In this document: positions 54,031-62,680 of the stretch, piece after piece
Position numbering within the stretch: the stretch's first letter is position 1
Layout of the letters: the number at the start of each line of letters is the position of its first letter
Assembly (NCBI GenBank): GCA_031363915.1
Contig: JANLVI010000007.1
Coordinates: 1 to 64,000, forward strand
Direction of reading: 5' to 3'
DNA length: 64,000 nt
Source: JANLVI01 sp031363915
GTDB taxonomy: Bacteria; Vulcanimicrobiota; Vulcanimicrobiia; Vulcanimicrobiales; Vulcanimicrobiaceae
Notes under the pieces: model-generated
The model's input: the letters and a program-made list of their open reading frames with translations, nothing else
Databases searched by the model: none
What the model was told of the DNA's origin: nothing
Position numbers and translations under genes: made by a program

Positions 54031-55143
54031 ATGTTGCGCACCGAGCGCCGGCGTCTCGACCCGGACATCCTCAATCTACCGGTCGAAAAAATGCGTGACG
54101 GCTACTACGCGGATACCTATTTCAACCGTGCACGGGAAATCCTGAACGCCGACGGCCATCATCCGCGCGTTCGGATGCAAGTCTTTCAGCGCAATACCGG
54201 CATCCTATGCGGCATCGATGAGGCGATCGCCATCCTCAAGCTATGCTCGGGGACGGCGCGCGCGGACGGCACGTGGACCGATGGCTGGAGCAAGCTTGCG
54301 GTACGCGCACTCTACGACGGCGATCAAATCGAACCGTACGAGACGGTCATGACGATCGAAGGCGATTACGCGCTCTTCGCGCACTTGGAAACGGCGTATC
54401 TGGGCGTGCTCTCACGTCGCACGCGCATCGCGACGAACGCGCGCGCGATCGTCGATGCCGCTGACGGGAAAGAAGTGCTTTACTTTCCCGCCCGCTACGA
54501 CCACCATCTCGTGCAGACCGGCGACGGCTATGCCGCATACATCTCGGGCGCACTCGGCGTCTCGACCGATGCGAACGCCGAGTGGTGGGGCGCCAAAGGC
54601 ATGGGCACCGTCCCGCACGCTCTCATCGCGGCGTACGGCGGCGACACCGTGCTCGCATCGAAAAAATTCGCGCAGTACATCGATCCATCGGTCAACTTAA
54701 TCACGCTCGTGGACTTCGAGAACGACTGCGTGGGCACGTCGCTTGCCGTCGCACGCGAACTCAAAGGGAGACTATGGGGCGTACGGCTCGATACGTCCGG
54801 GACGCTCGTCGATAAATCCATCTGGCCGCAGATGGGCACGTTCAAACCGACCGGCGTGACGCCGCAACTCGTGCGCAACGTGCGCGAAGCGCTCGATGCC
54901 GAAGGCTTCGGTCACGTGAAGATCGTCGCGAGCGGCGGCTTCAATGCCGCTCGGATCATGGAATTCGAAGCCGACGGCGTGCCGGTCGATGCCTACGCCG
55001 TCGGCAGCGCGTTTTTCGATAACGCCGGCAAACACGATTTCACCGCCGACATTGTCGCGATCGAGCAGAACGGCACGTGGATCGAGTGCCACAAAGTCGG
55101 TCGACCCGAGCGCCCGAGCACGCGTCTCGCCGTCGTCGAGTAG
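54031..55143 (+). CDS. pncB: Nicotinate phosphoribosyltransferase
   Basis: The 370-residue enzyme makes nicotinate mononucleotide from nicotinate and PRPP in NAD salvage. The N-terminal MRDGYYADTYFNRAREIL, central ALFAHLETAYLGVLSRRT and the C-terminal VKIVASGGFNAARIMEFE, VDAYAVGSAFFD (phosphate binding) segments match the NAPRTase family. It is shorter than E. coli PncB and lacks a C-terminal extension, like several bacterial type II members. The ATG at 54031 removes 15 unconserved residues of a longer frame from 53986. Confidence 0.9.
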   Translation: MLRTERRRLDPDILNLPVEKMRDGYYADTYFNRAREILNADGHHPRVRMQVFQRNTGILCGIDEAIAILKLCSGTARADGTWTDGWSKLAVRALYDGDQIEPYETVMTIEGDYALFAHLETAYLGVLSRRTRIATNARAIVDAADGKEVLYFPARYDHHLVQTGDGYAAYISGALGVSTDANAEWWGAKGMGTVPHALIAAYGGDTVLASKKFAQYIDPSVNLITLVDFENDCVGTSLAVARELKGRLWGVRLDTSGTLVDKSIWPQMGTFKPTGVTPQLVRNVREALDAEGFGHVKIVASGGFNAARIMEFEADGVPVDAYAVGSAFFDNAGKHDFTADIVAIEQNGTWIECHKVGRPERPSTRLAVVE

Positions 55144-55146
55144 CGG

Positions 55147-56739
55147 CTAGATCGACCAGCGATAGGCATTCGCCATCGCGGTCACCGGGTTCGGTGCGAA
55201 GTTTTTGAAGTCTTTGCTGATCGCTTCGTTCGTGCCGGCAGAACTGATGAAAATGTTGGGCACATCGCGCAGTAGGAGCGATTCGATCTTGCTATACGCG
55301 GGTTTGCGGACAGCCCGATCGTAACTCGAGAGCGCGAGCTTCTGCGCGGCGTCCATTTCAGCCGAACAATAGCGCGTGAGCGCATTGCCTTTGGGCGGCA
55401 GTTGATCGCACGAATAGAGCGATGAGTCATCGGGATCGGTCCCCGAGATCCACGATGAGGTGACCATGTCGAACTTGCCCCCGTAGAGGATGCCGCCGTT
55501 TTGCGCGGTGGCGAAATACAGCGGGCCCGCAAACGCGTGCACGTCGACGTCGATTCCGAGCGGCCGCAGCACCTCTTGCACCTGAACGACGATTCCGGCG
55601 TCGGTCGCGTTGCCCGCCAGCGTCGCGTAGGCGAGCCGAGCGCGGTGCTGCGGCGTGATGCCGGCGCTACTCAAGAGGCGCCTGGCGTCGTCGAGATCGT
55701 ACTTTTGCGGCTTGAGATTCGGGTCGAAGGCCCACAGGAAACTCGGCAGGTCGGCGACCGCAAGCGGAAACGAATCGTGCAGGATGTCGTGATTGATCTT
55801 CACGCGGTCGATCGCCGCGGCGATGCCGCGCCGAACGCGCACGTCGCTCACGATCGGATGCGTCGTGTTAAATCCGATCGAAAGAAAACCGTTTGAATGC
55901 GACTGCACCAAACGCGCATCGGTGAGCTCACGCAACTGCGGCACCGAACGGTTAGTGGCCTCGAGGATCCAATCGATTTCGTGCGTGCGTAGCTGCACGT
56001 ACTGGGTGTTCGTATCCGGGACGAATTTGACGGTGATCTTTTCGACCCCGGGCTTGCCGAGAAAATAGTCGTCGTTGCGGACGTATTCGATGCGATCGCC
56101 GCGCTGCCAGTTCACGACTTTGAACGGCCCCGTTCCGATCGGCGCGCTGTTGAACGGGATGCGGTTGATATCGGGCAGCCCTTTGAGCAGGTGCGCGGGC
56201 AAGATGCAATAGACGGAATCGCTCTCGCCGAAGACCGTGGTGACGAAGGGTGCGTACTTCTCGCGCAGGTGGAACCGCACGGTGTATGGATCGGGTGTCT
56301 CCGCACGAACGATTTCCCGATAGCCGTTGCGGCTCGCGACGTTGTTTGCGGGGTTCATGATCGCATGCCACGTGAAGACGACATCGTCGCTCGTAAACGG
56401 TTTGCCGTCGTGCCACTTGACGTTCTTGCGTAAGCGATACGTGATCGTGAGACCGTCCGCACTAATGCCGCCGTTGGTCGTCGTCGGCACGTCGGCAGCG
56501 AGCATCGGGGTCGGCTCGCCACGCTCGTCCGCCGAGATCAATACGTCGAAGGAGAGGCGGTTGAGGTCCGTCTCCGGTTGGCTCGACTGCAATAGCGGAT
56601 TGAGCGACTGCGGTTCGGTCGGGTCGGCGACGCGTAGGGTATTCGGAATCGTCCAGCTATGCCGACCGGCGGCGTCTGTCGAGGTGCTCGGCGCCGTCGA
56701 CGAGCAAGCGGACAGACAAATCGCCACGGCGGCTGCCAT
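55147..56739 (-). CDS. Peptide/nickel-type ABC substrate-binding lipoprotein (SBP_bac_5)
   Basis: The 530-residue protein starts with a short lipoprotein signal and the lipobox LSAC (C12). The mature part is a cluster C extracellular binding protein: YRLRKNVKWHDGKPFTSDD near 105 and the IGTGPFKVVNWQRGDRIEYV block near 205 are diagnostic of DppA/OppA-like proteins. No permease or ATPase gene is adjacent, so it must work with a distant transporter or be an orphan. Its stop lies 3 nt from the convergent pncB stop. Confidence 0.92.
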   Translation of the reverse strand: MAAAVAICLSACSSTAPSTSTDAAGRHSWTIPNTLRVADPTEPQSLNPLLQSSQPETDLNRLSFDVLISADERGEPTPMLAADVPTTTNGGISADGLTITYRLRKNVKWHDGKPFTSDDVVFTWHAIMNPANNVASRNGYREIVRAETPDPYTVRFHLREKYAPFVTTVFGESDSVYCILPAHLLKGLPDINRIPFNSAPIGTGPFKVVNWQRGDRIEYVRNDDYFLGKPGVEKITVKFVPDTNTQYVQLRTHEIDWILEATNRSVPQLRELTDARLVQSHSNGFLSIGFNTTHPIVSDVRVRRGIAAAIDRVKINHDILHDSFPLAVADLPSFLWAFDPNLKPQKYDLDDARRLLSSAGITPQHRARLAYATLAGNATDAGIVVQVQEVLRPLGIDVDVHAFAGPLYFATAQNGGILYGGKFDMVTSSWISGTDPDDSSLYSCDQLPPKGNALTRYCSAEMDAAQKLALSSYDRAVRKPAYSKIESLLLRDVPNIFISSAGTNEAISKDFKNFAPNPVTAMANAYRWSI

Positions 56740-56775
56740 GGCGATTTGTGGGAACGAGCTCCAGCTGCGGATGGC

Positions 56776-57336
56776 TTACGCCGGAGTCGCTTGGGACGCT
56801 GCCAGCTTTTCGAGCAGCGCGCGATTGAACATCGCGAGATCCTGCGGATTGCGCGCCGTGACCCAGTTGCTGTCAGTCACGACCGGCTGATCGCGGTAGA
56901 GGCCGCCCGCATTGCGAATATCGTCGGCGATTGCGGCAAAACCGGTGAGCGTGCGGCCGCGGCAGATTTGCGCGGAGATCAGGACCTGCGGTCCGTGTCC
57001 GATCGCAAACGTCGGTTTTTTCGCCGTATCGAATTCCTTGACGAAGCGCTGCACGTCTTTGTTCATCCGCAAGAAACCGGGCGATGTGCCGCCGGGGATC
57101 AGCAGTGCGTCGAAGTCATCGGCCGTCACGTCGACGACCAGCTCTTCGGCCTTGACCGAGTTGCCTTCGTCGAGACCGCGTTTGCCGCGGATTTTGGCTT
57201 GGGATTTTTCATCGATTCCGACGATCGTGACGATCGCGCCGGCTTCTTCGAGCGCGCGGCGCGGCTCCATCAATTCCGCTTCTTCGAAACCATCACCGAC
57301 CAGCGCGGCGACTCGCTTTCCATCTACTTGTTCCAT
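56776..57336 (-). CDS. DJ-1/PfpI superfamily protein lacking the nucleophilic cysteine
   Basis: The 186-residue flavodoxin-like protein has the PfpI-type N-terminus ALVGDGFEEAELMEPRRAL with the acidic residue that normally activates the nucleophile, and LLIPGGTSPGFLR in the middle. The nucleophile elbow, usually AICHGP, reads AIGHGP, so Gly113 (codon at 57000-56998) replaces the catalytic Cys. Active members are proteases, chaperones or glyoxalase/deglycase enzymes. This copy is predicted to be catalytically dead or to work differently. The His of the elbow remains. It lies in a minus-strand cluster of four genes. Confidence 0.9.
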   Translation of the reverse strand: MEQVDGKRVAALVGDGFEEAELMEPRRALEEAGAIVTIVGIDEKSQAKIRGKRGLDEGNSVKAEELVVDVTADDFDALLIPGGTSPGFLRMNKDVQRFVKEFDTAKKPTFAIGHGPQVLISAQICRGRTLTGFAAIADDIRNAGGLYRDQPVVTDSNWVTARNPQDLAMFNRALLEKLAASQATPA

Positions 57337-57380
57337 ACCGGCCTCGTTTCAGAACCTAGGGTGCGAAGCCCCCCCACGCA

Positions 57381-58376
57381 CTAGAAGTTGACGAATCGGG
57401 CGGCAAAGAGGGCACCGAGCGTGACCGCGAGCTGCGAATACCCCATATCGTTCAGATGCAATCCGTCCGCGAAGTTCGCCGAATTACCGAAGAGCGCCGT
57501 GCCCGCGGAATCCGTCAGGCTGAGGCTCAGCGTGTTCGCCGGGGCGACGTCGGCGAGCGCCGCCGCGAGCGCAGCATTGACTAGCTGGGAATCGGTGCTA
57601 AGCGCGGAGCGGACGGCAAACGAATCCATCGCGTAGGCGGGAAAAGCTCCGACATCGGGGACCCCGACGACGACGGCCGCATCGGGCGCAGCCGTTTTCA
57701 CCGCGCTCAAAATCGCGCGATACGCAAGGTAGAGCGTCCCGGCCCGAACGTTCCCACCCGCGTCGGCGAGGGTCGTCCCCGAGGCCGTGCACGGAGCCCC
57801 AAAGGTCGCGTTGCCCCCGCCGGTCAGCGTCGCGCCACCGGACTTGCAGCTCGCACTATCGTACGCGTCAAGCACGTCGTTGATCCCGCTACTCACGAGA
57901 ATCACGACGAGATTATTGCGCGACACCGCGCCGCTGACCGCGCCCGGGAGGCTGGGCAGTTGGTCCGCATTCGCGACCAGATCGCCACTTGCACCGGCTT
58001 CGGGCAACGGAGCGTTTCCGGTGAGGGCACCACGCACGCCGAGCCCCGCAAAGAGAAACGCTTGTGAGGAATGCGAAAGCGCAAGGCTACGCCCGAAGAT
58101 CTGCGCGAAGCCGTTGACCGGGGCGTTCGAGGCAAGCGTGAGCGGCGTGCCCGGCGCCGACGTTGTGCTCGCGCACGGCGTCGCGCCCGTCCCGCAGGTG
58201 GACGAGCCGATCGCGACGATCCCGTCGTCGCCAAGGGCCAGCATCGTGATGCCGGATTTCGGCGGCGCGGGCGTCGGCGTTGCAGGCGCGATACTGTTCC
58301 CGCCGCCGCCACCACCCCCGCAGGCCGCGAGCACCCCGGCGAGACTCAACACGGCGAGGGCCGCAAGCGCCTTCAC
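57381..58376 (-). CDS. SGNH/GDSL-like lipoprotein
   Basis: The 331-residue product has a lipoprotein signal with lipobox LAAC (C19), a glycine run and a Thr/Pro linker. The remainder follows the SGNH hydrolase order: block I region LALGDDGI at about 47-53, block III-like ILVSSGINDVLD with the conserved Asn, and block V FADGLHLNDMGY with the Asp-His dyad. The block I serine (GDS) is Asp51 here, so the catalytic Ser is either lost or supplied elsewhere. Its start overlaps the stop of the upstream gene by 4 nt. Confidence 0.8.
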   Translation of the reverse strand: MKALAALAVLSLAGVLAACGGGGGGGNSIAPATPTPAPPKSGITMLALGDDGIVAIGSSTCGTGATPCASTTSAPGTPLTLASNAPVNGFAQIFGRSLALSHSSQAFLFAGLGVRGALTGNAPLPEAGASGDLVANADQLPSLPGAVSGAVSRNNLVVILVSSGINDVLDAYDSASCKSGGATLTGGGNATFGAPCTASGTTLADAGGNVRAGTLYLAYRAILSAVKTAAPDAAVVVGVPDVGAFPAYAMDSFAVRSALSTDSQLVNAALAAALADVAPANTLSLSLTDSAGTALFGNSANFADGLHLNDMGYSQLAVTLGALFAARFVNF

Positions 58377-58873
58377 AGCGATCCCCCGGTGCCTTGCACC
58401 GCGGCGCGCAGCAAATACGTGAGTTCGAGTTCGAGTTTGCCGAGTGCATCGAGCACGGTATCCTCCGCGAGCACCTTGAGGAGCGGATTGCGCTTGGTCA
58501 TATCGCCCTCCGGGACCGAGTGGCGCGGGTTGATCTCACGCATGTAAATGCGCGCGTCGTACCGCGTTTGTCCGTCGGGGAGAAAGTAGAGCGGGTCGAG
58601 GCCCAGCGCGTAGACCTCAAGCGAGAGCAGACTCGTCTTCTGCATGAACTCGATCGGCCGCACGCGGAGCGCACTTGCGAGGCGAGCGAGCACCTGCACC
58701 GTCGCGCGCTCCGTGCCGCCGGTAAGGCCGTCGATGAAGGGCAGGGCGAGCTCCGCTTTTGCCGCGAGTCCGGGAAGGTCGAGCTCTTTTGCGGCCGCGA
58801 GTGCGAGCAGGCCAGCGCCGAATGCGGCGCCGCCTGCAGTGCCGGTCGCGCCGTCGTATGTTGATGTTTGCAT
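58373..58873 (-). CDS. Hypothetical protein, 166 aa
   Basis: The frame from the ATG at 58873 encodes an alanine- and leucine-rich, mainly helical soluble protein. A Gly/Ala-rich N-terminal segment (GGAAFGAGLLALAAA) is followed by GGTERATVQVLARLASALRV and EINPRHSVPEGDMTKRNPLL. I recognise no family. The frame is open farther upstream, but those residues are arginine-rich and lie opposite the IPP isomerase gene, so they were left out. Its stop overlaps the SGNH gene start, which implies co-translation. Confidence 0.65.
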   Translation of the reverse strand: MQTSTYDGATGTAGGAAFGAGLLALAAAKELDLPGLAAKAELALPFIDGLTGGTERATVQVLARLASALRVRPIEFMQKTSLLSLEVYALGLDPLYFLPDGQTRYDARIYMREINPRHSVPEGDMTKRNPLLKVLAEDTVLDALGKLELELTYLLRAAVQGTGGSL

Positions 58874-58920
58874 GATGACGATAGGAGAATAGCGAGCGCG
58901 GCTCATACCGTCCTTCGAGC

Positions 58921-59934
58921 GTGGACCAAACAGAAGCGCGGAAATCGCGCCACCTCGACATCTGCCTCGACGACGACGTCGCCTCGCGCGCCGACCCAGG
59001 CTTCGGTGCGGTACGTCTGCGCCACGAAGCGCTCCCGGAGTTCGCGCTCGAAGACGTCGACACCAAAACGCTCTTTCTGGGACACAGCCTCCGCGCACCG
59101 CTGCTCATCTCATCGATGACCGGCGGCACCGAGCGCGCGGGCACGATCAATCGCAATCTTGCTATCGCGGCCGAGGCCGCTGGGATCGCGCTTGCACTGG
59201 GGAGTCAGCGGGCGGCAATCGAGAACGGCAATCTGCTTGCGACCTACGACGTGCGCTCCGTCGCGCCGAACGTCGTGCTCTTTGCGAACATCGGCGCCGT
59301 GCAGCTCAACTACGGCGTTCGCATCGACGATATACGCAAGACGATCGAGGCCATCGGGGCGCACGGTCTCTTCCTCCATTTCAATCCGTTACAAGAAGCA
59401 TTACAAGCCGGAGGCGATACCAACTTCGGTGGGCTCGAGGAGAAAATCCGCGCGCTCTGCGCGGCAATCGACGTTCCGGTGATCGCCAAAGGTGTCGGTT
59501 CGGGGATGTCGCCGCAAACCGCACGTCGACTCATCAACGCCGGCGTATGCGCGATCGACATCGCCGGTGCCGGCGGAACGTCGTGGGCGCGCGTCGAGGG
59601 CAAACGTTCGGACGATCCCATGCGCGAACGACTCGCCGAATCGTTCGGCGATTGGGGCTATCCGACGGCGACTGCGACCGCTCGCATGCGCGCCGAATTG
59701 CCAACCACGAAGATCATCGCAAGCGGCGGCATACGCAGCGGTGTCGATATGGCAAAGGCGATCGCCATCGGCGCCGATCTGTGCGGCATCGGTCTGCCAT
59801 TTTTGGAAGCAGCGACCGAGTCCGTAGGTGCGGTCGCTGCATTGATCGAGGAATACTGCACGGGTCTGCGCATCGCGCAGTTCGCCAGTGGCTCGAAGTC
59901 GCTCGTCGCCCTTCGCGACGCGCTAGCTCCCTAA
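58921..59934 (+). CDS. fni: Isopentenyl-diphosphate delta-isomerase, type II
   Basis: The 337-residue FMN- and NAD(P)H-dependent enzyme interconverts IPP and DMAPP. Family landmarks are RKSRHLDICL at the N-terminus, SSMTGGTERAGTINRNLA, ALGSQRAAIEN, ANIGAVQLNYG, HFNPLQEALQAGGDTNF, VIAKGVGSGMS, IAGAGGTSWARVE and ASGGIRSGVDMAKAIAIGAD for FMN phosphate. The start is a GTG at 58921. The 3' end overlaps the convergent Rieske ferredoxin gene by 4 nt. Confidence 0.95.
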   Translation: MDQTEARKSRHLDICLDDDVASRADPGFGAVRLRHEALPEFALEDVDTKTLFLGHSLRAPLLISSMTGGTERAGTINRNLAIAAEAAGIALALGSQRAAIENGNLLATYDVRSVAPNVVLFANIGAVQLNYGVRIDDIRKTIEAIGAHGLFLHFNPLQEALQAGGDTNFGGLEEKIRALCAAIDVPVIAKGVGSGMSPQTARRLINAGVCAIDIAGAGGTSWARVEGKRSDDPMRERLAESFGDWGYPTATATARMRAELPTTKIIASGGIRSGVDMAKAIAIGADLCGIGLPFLEAATESVGAVAALIEEYCTGLRIAQFASGSKSLVALRDALAP

Positions 59935-60266
59935 CCTTCGCGCGTCTCCGGTCTCGACTCGCGCGCAACGCTGATCTGCGCGCCCTCGACGCGCACGTCG
60001 AATACCTCGACCGTCGAGTAGTCACCGAGCGTCATCTTCCCGTCGGTCAGCCGGTAGCACCAGGCATGCCACGGACACGTTACGGTCTCGCCCTCAATGT
60101 AGCCCTCGGCGAGCGGGCCGCCTTGATGGGGACACGTATTATCGATGGCGTGAAAAGTACCACCGATGTTGAAGAGTCCGATTTCGCGCTCACCGACCAT
60201 CACGGTCTTGGCGGTACCGGGCGCGATTTCATGGACGCTCGCAACGGGAACGAACTCATTTGACAC
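59931..60266 (-). CDS. Rieske-type [2Fe-2S] ferredoxin
   Basis: The 111-residue soluble Rieske domain has ligands in CPHQGGP and CPWHAWCY (two Cys, two His) and no membrane helix or signal. It is like the ferredoxins of aromatic dioxygenase systems and the small subunit of NirD-type reductases. No oxygenase is nearby, so its electron acceptor is unknown. It is divergent from a small unknown gene with 34 nt between. Confidence 0.9.
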   Translation of the reverse strand: MSNEFVPVASVHEIAPGTAKTVMVGEREIGLFNIGGTFHAIDNTCPHQGGPLAEGYIEGETVTCPWHAWCYRLTDGKMTLGDYSTVEVFDVRVEGAQISVARESRPETREG

Positions 60267-60300
60267 AGGGCGCGCACTTCGCGCGCCGGGGAGGCACGCC

Positions 60301-60588
60301 TTGTTAACCGACTACCGCGCCTGGCTCGATTCCGAACTCAAGCTCTTGGGCAACGCGAGTCACCACGCGTATTCGTTCGGCCAAGCCAACATGGCAAAAC
60401 GCGCGATCGAACGACTCGATGTCGAACTGGATAAAGCGCTCTACGTCGCGCTCGACGACGCGGTCGCCCGCCGCGCGCTAACCGCGCTTGAGATGCAAGC
60501 GCAGCGCGATACGACGCTCGACCCCGCGCTCGAAGCGCTGCGCGAGGCGTTGCGGACCTCGATTGCGGGACGCCCGCAACGCGAATAG
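60301..60588 (+). CDS. Small helical protein, unknown (95 aa)
   Basis: A TTG at 60301 follows GGGGAGG with 6-nt spacing and opens a 95-residue product that appears almost entirely alpha-helical: DYRAWLDSELKLLGNASHHA, then ANMAKRAIERLDVELDKALY, then ALTALEMQAQRDTTL. No family is recognised. The frame extends upstream to 60166 through the ferredoxin gene, which is rejected as a shadow. The stop lies 1 nt from the convergent diguanylate cyclase stop. Confidence 0.6.
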   Translation: MLTDYRAWLDSELKLLGNASHHAYSFGQANMAKRAIERLDVELDKALYVALDDAVARRALTALEMQAQRDTTLDPALEALREALRTSIAGRPQRE

Positions 60589-60589
60589 C

Positions 60590-61642
60590 TCAGTCGACCA
60601 AGCTAGAGAATTCGTAGCGTCCCTTGCCGGAGCGTTTTGCGCTGTAAAGCGCCACATCGGCATTCGCGCTCAATGTTTCGTAGGTCACTCCGTCATACGG
60701 ATAGATCGCGATTCCAGCCGACGCCGAGAGTCCGGCGGTGGCAAGCCGCTCGTATATGCGTTCCAAAACCGATCGAGCACTCTTGTGGTCGGCATGCGTC
60801 AAGGCGACGACGAACTCGTCACCGCCGAGGCGCGCGACGCAATCGCCCAGGCGCGACGACGATTCAAGAATCTGCCCGAACGTGCACAAGGCCGCATCGC
60901 CGGCGGCGTGGCCTTGCGTGTCGTTGATCGTCTTGAGGAAGTCGAGATCGAACATGAGGAGCGCGACGCTCGTTCCATGTCGAGACGCGCCGTTGATCTC
61001 GCGCCCGATCGCCTCGACGAGTCCGCGCCGATTGAGCAGTCCGGTCAAGACGTCGCTGCGGGCCTGCGCCGATATTTCTTCGAGTAGGCGCGTCTGTTCG
61101 GCATAAAGACGTGCGTTCTCGATGACCATCGAGGCCTGCGCGGCGAAGTCGAAGAGGGCTTGCACGTGGAATTCCTCGACATCGCCGGCGGCCGCGTCTG
61201 CGTACAGCAGTCCACGTACGGTTTCACGTGCGGTGAGGGGGATCAGATAATAGGTGCCGGACGGGTCGGCGACGGGGGCCTGGCCGTCGCCGGCGTTCCC
61301 GACGAAGAAATCCTCGGTGCCGCTCGCGAGTCGCTCGACGGCAGGCGTGTTGAGCGCTTCGGCTGAGGCGGAGACGTCGTCCCCCCCGCCCGCACCGCCG
61401 CTTCTCAGGTGCGGTTCGATCGCCCCATCGCGAACTCGGAAGATGGCGACGTGCTCGAAGGGGAGCGCTTCGCGGATCCCGCGGATGACGACCGAGAGGA
61501 TGTCGTCGATGTGCATGTCCGAATTGATCAGCGAAAAGACTTGCTGCAGAACGAGGAGTTCGGCATTTTGTTTGGCCAGGAGATCGCGCTCACGTTCGAC
61601 TTCCCGCAGTCGTTCGAGCGAATCGTTTTCAGAAAAGCTCAT
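60590..61642 (-). CDS. GAF-domain diguanylate cyclase
   Basis: The 350-residue cytoplasmic protein begins with a coiled-coil segment (LREVERERDLLAKQNAELLV), then a GAF sensor domain (about 30-185), then a GGDEF domain. The active site RLGGDEFVVA is intact. The inhibitory I-site RLGD sits five residues upstream of GGDEF, so product inhibition by cyclic di-GMP is expected. It converts two GTP to c-di-GMP. A GTG codon immediately precedes the ATG, and no clear ribosome site is visible for either. Confidence 0.92.
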   Translation of the reverse strand: MSFSENDSLERLREVERERDLLAKQNAELLVLQQVFSLINSDMHIDDILSVVIRGIREALPFEHVAIFRVRDGAIEPHLRSGGAGGGDDVSASAEALNTPAVERLASGTEDFFVGNAGDGQAPVADPSGTYYLIPLTARETVRGLLYADAAAGDVEEFHVQALFDFAAQASMVIENARLYAEQTRLLEEISAQARSDVLTGLLNRRGLVEAIGREINGASRHGTSVALLMFDLDFLKTINDTQGHAAGDAALCTFGQILESSSRLGDCVARLGGDEFVVALTHADHKSARSVLERIYERLATAGLSASAGIAIYPYDGVTYETLSANADVALYSAKRSGKGRYEFSSLVD

Positions 61643-61714
61643 CACGGTATTTTTGATATCGGCCGCTTACCGCGCGATCGTGAGATCCACCCCTCTGAAC
61701 CGACCTCCGCGCCC

Positions 61715-61743
61715 TTGCCCAATGACCGCGGTTCTGATATGAT
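61715..61743 (+). promoter_or_regulatory. Extended -10 promoter for rpsO
   Basis: TTGCCC (61715-61720) and TATGAT (61738-61743) are separated by 17 nt. A TG one base upstream of the -10 box forms an extended -10 element. The expected start is near 61750, leaving a 5' leader of about 60 nt before rpsO. Confidence 0.6.
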
Positions 61744-61811
61744 CCGTCGGTCGCTGGCCTGGAATCATATCTGGAGCCGAAGCGAGACCATCCTTGAATT
61801 AGGAGCTTCCT

Positions 61812-62081
61812 ATGCCCTTGACCAAAGAACAGAAATCTGAGATTTCCGCGAAGTTTGCCCGTACCCCGGGCGATACTGGATCGGCCGACGTGCAAGTCGC
61901 CGTCCTGACCGCTTCGATCAACATGCTCACCGAGCATTTGAAGATCCACAAGAAGGACCACCACAGCCGCCGCGGCCTGCTCATGCAGGTCGGCCAGCGC
62001 CGCCGCCTCCTGGGCTACCTCCAGACGACCGAGCTCGAGCGCTACCGTAAACTCATCGCCGACCTCGGGTTGCGTCGCTAA
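61812..62081 (+). CDS. rpsO: 30S ribosomal protein S15
   Basis: The 89-residue primary 16S rRNA-binding protein has the usual length and the family core: TGSADVQVAVLTASINMLTEHL, then HKKDHHSRRGLL and RRRLLGYLQ. AGGAG lies 6 nt before the ATG. S15 often represses its own mRNA by binding the leader, and the roughly 60-nt leader here could serve that purpose, though I could not define a structure. A hairpin terminator follows the stop. Confidence 0.98.
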   Translation: MPLTKEQKSEISAKFARTPGDTGSADVQVAVLTASINMLTEHLKIHKKDHHSRRGLLMQVGQRRRLLGYLQTTELERYRKLIADLGLRR

Positions 62082-62107
62082 ACGCGAAACTCGGTTTCAT
62101 GAATTCA

Positions 62108-62136
62108 GACCGGCGACGAAACTCGCCGGTCTTTTT
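62108..62136 (+). terminator. Hairpin terminator/attenuator after rpsO
   Basis: A perfect 9-bp stem GACCGGCGA (62108-62116) with TCGCCGGTC (62123-62131) has loop CGAAAC and is followed by a T5 run. It lies only 18 nt before the panD start, so it may act as a partial terminator or processing site between rpsO and panD-pnp. Confidence 0.85.
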
Positions 62137-62154
62137 GTGGTAGAAATAAGAGCG

Positions 62155-62583
62155 ATGCTCCGCACCATGCTCAAATCCAAGATCCACCGGGCCACGGTCA
62201 CCCAGGCGGATCTCCATTACGTCGGCTCTGTGACGATCGATTTGGACCTCTTGGAGGCGGCGGATCTGCTCCCTGGCGAGCAAGTCGCTATCGTTGACAT
62301 CAACAATGGTTCGCGTCTTCAGACCTACACGATCGCCGGACCGCGCGGAAGCGGGATCATCGGCATCAACGGTGCCGCCGCTCGCCTCGTTCAGACCGGC
62401 GATACGGTCATCATTATCAGTTACGCGACGATGACGGACGCCGAAGCGCGCGACTATAAGCCGCGAATCGTGCACGTTGACGAACACAACGGCATCGTCC
62501 GCCTTGGTAGCGATGCAGCCGAGGCCGCAGGCGAGAAGCTCAAACGCGGCGATTTCGACTTCCGCGCGCTGCTCAGCCCCTAG
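62155..62583 (+). CDS. panD: Aspartate 1-decarboxylase (pyruvoyl-dependent)
   Basis: PanD makes beta-alanine for pantothenate and coenzyme A. The proenzyme self-cleaves between Gly24 and Ser25 in LHYVGSV to create the pyruvoyl cofactor. Other landmarks are MLKSKIHRATVTQADLHY, the catalytic Tyr in SRLQTYTI, and GINGAAARLVQTGD. The length of 142 residues is normal. The ATG at 62155 matches the family start (MLRTML). Its position between rpsO and pnp is unusual. Confidence 0.96.
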   Translation: MLRTMLKSKIHRATVTQADLHYVGSVTIDLDLLEAADLLPGEQVAIVDINNGSRLQTYTIAGPRGSGIIGINGAAARLVQTGDTVIIISYATMTDAEARDYKPRIVHVDEHNGIVRLGSDAAEAAGEKLKRGDFDFRALLSP

Positions 62584-62616
62584 CCGCCGAGGGCTTCGTT
62601 CCAAGGCATTTCGTCC

Positions 62617-62678
62617 GGATTCTCCGAATCGGCGCTCGTTTACAAGATTAAACGAAAACAAGAAAATTAGGAGAATCC
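62617..62678 (+). promoter_or_regulatory. pnp leader inverted repeat covering the Shine-Dalgarno
   Basis: GGATTCTCC (62617-62625) is the exact reverse complement of GGAGAATCC (62670-62678), which contains the pnp ribosome site. Between them TCGTTT and AAACGA can form a nested 6-bp hairpin. The structure would hide the ribosome site, as expected for translational autoregulation. Confidence 0.55.
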
Positions 62679-62680
62679 TG

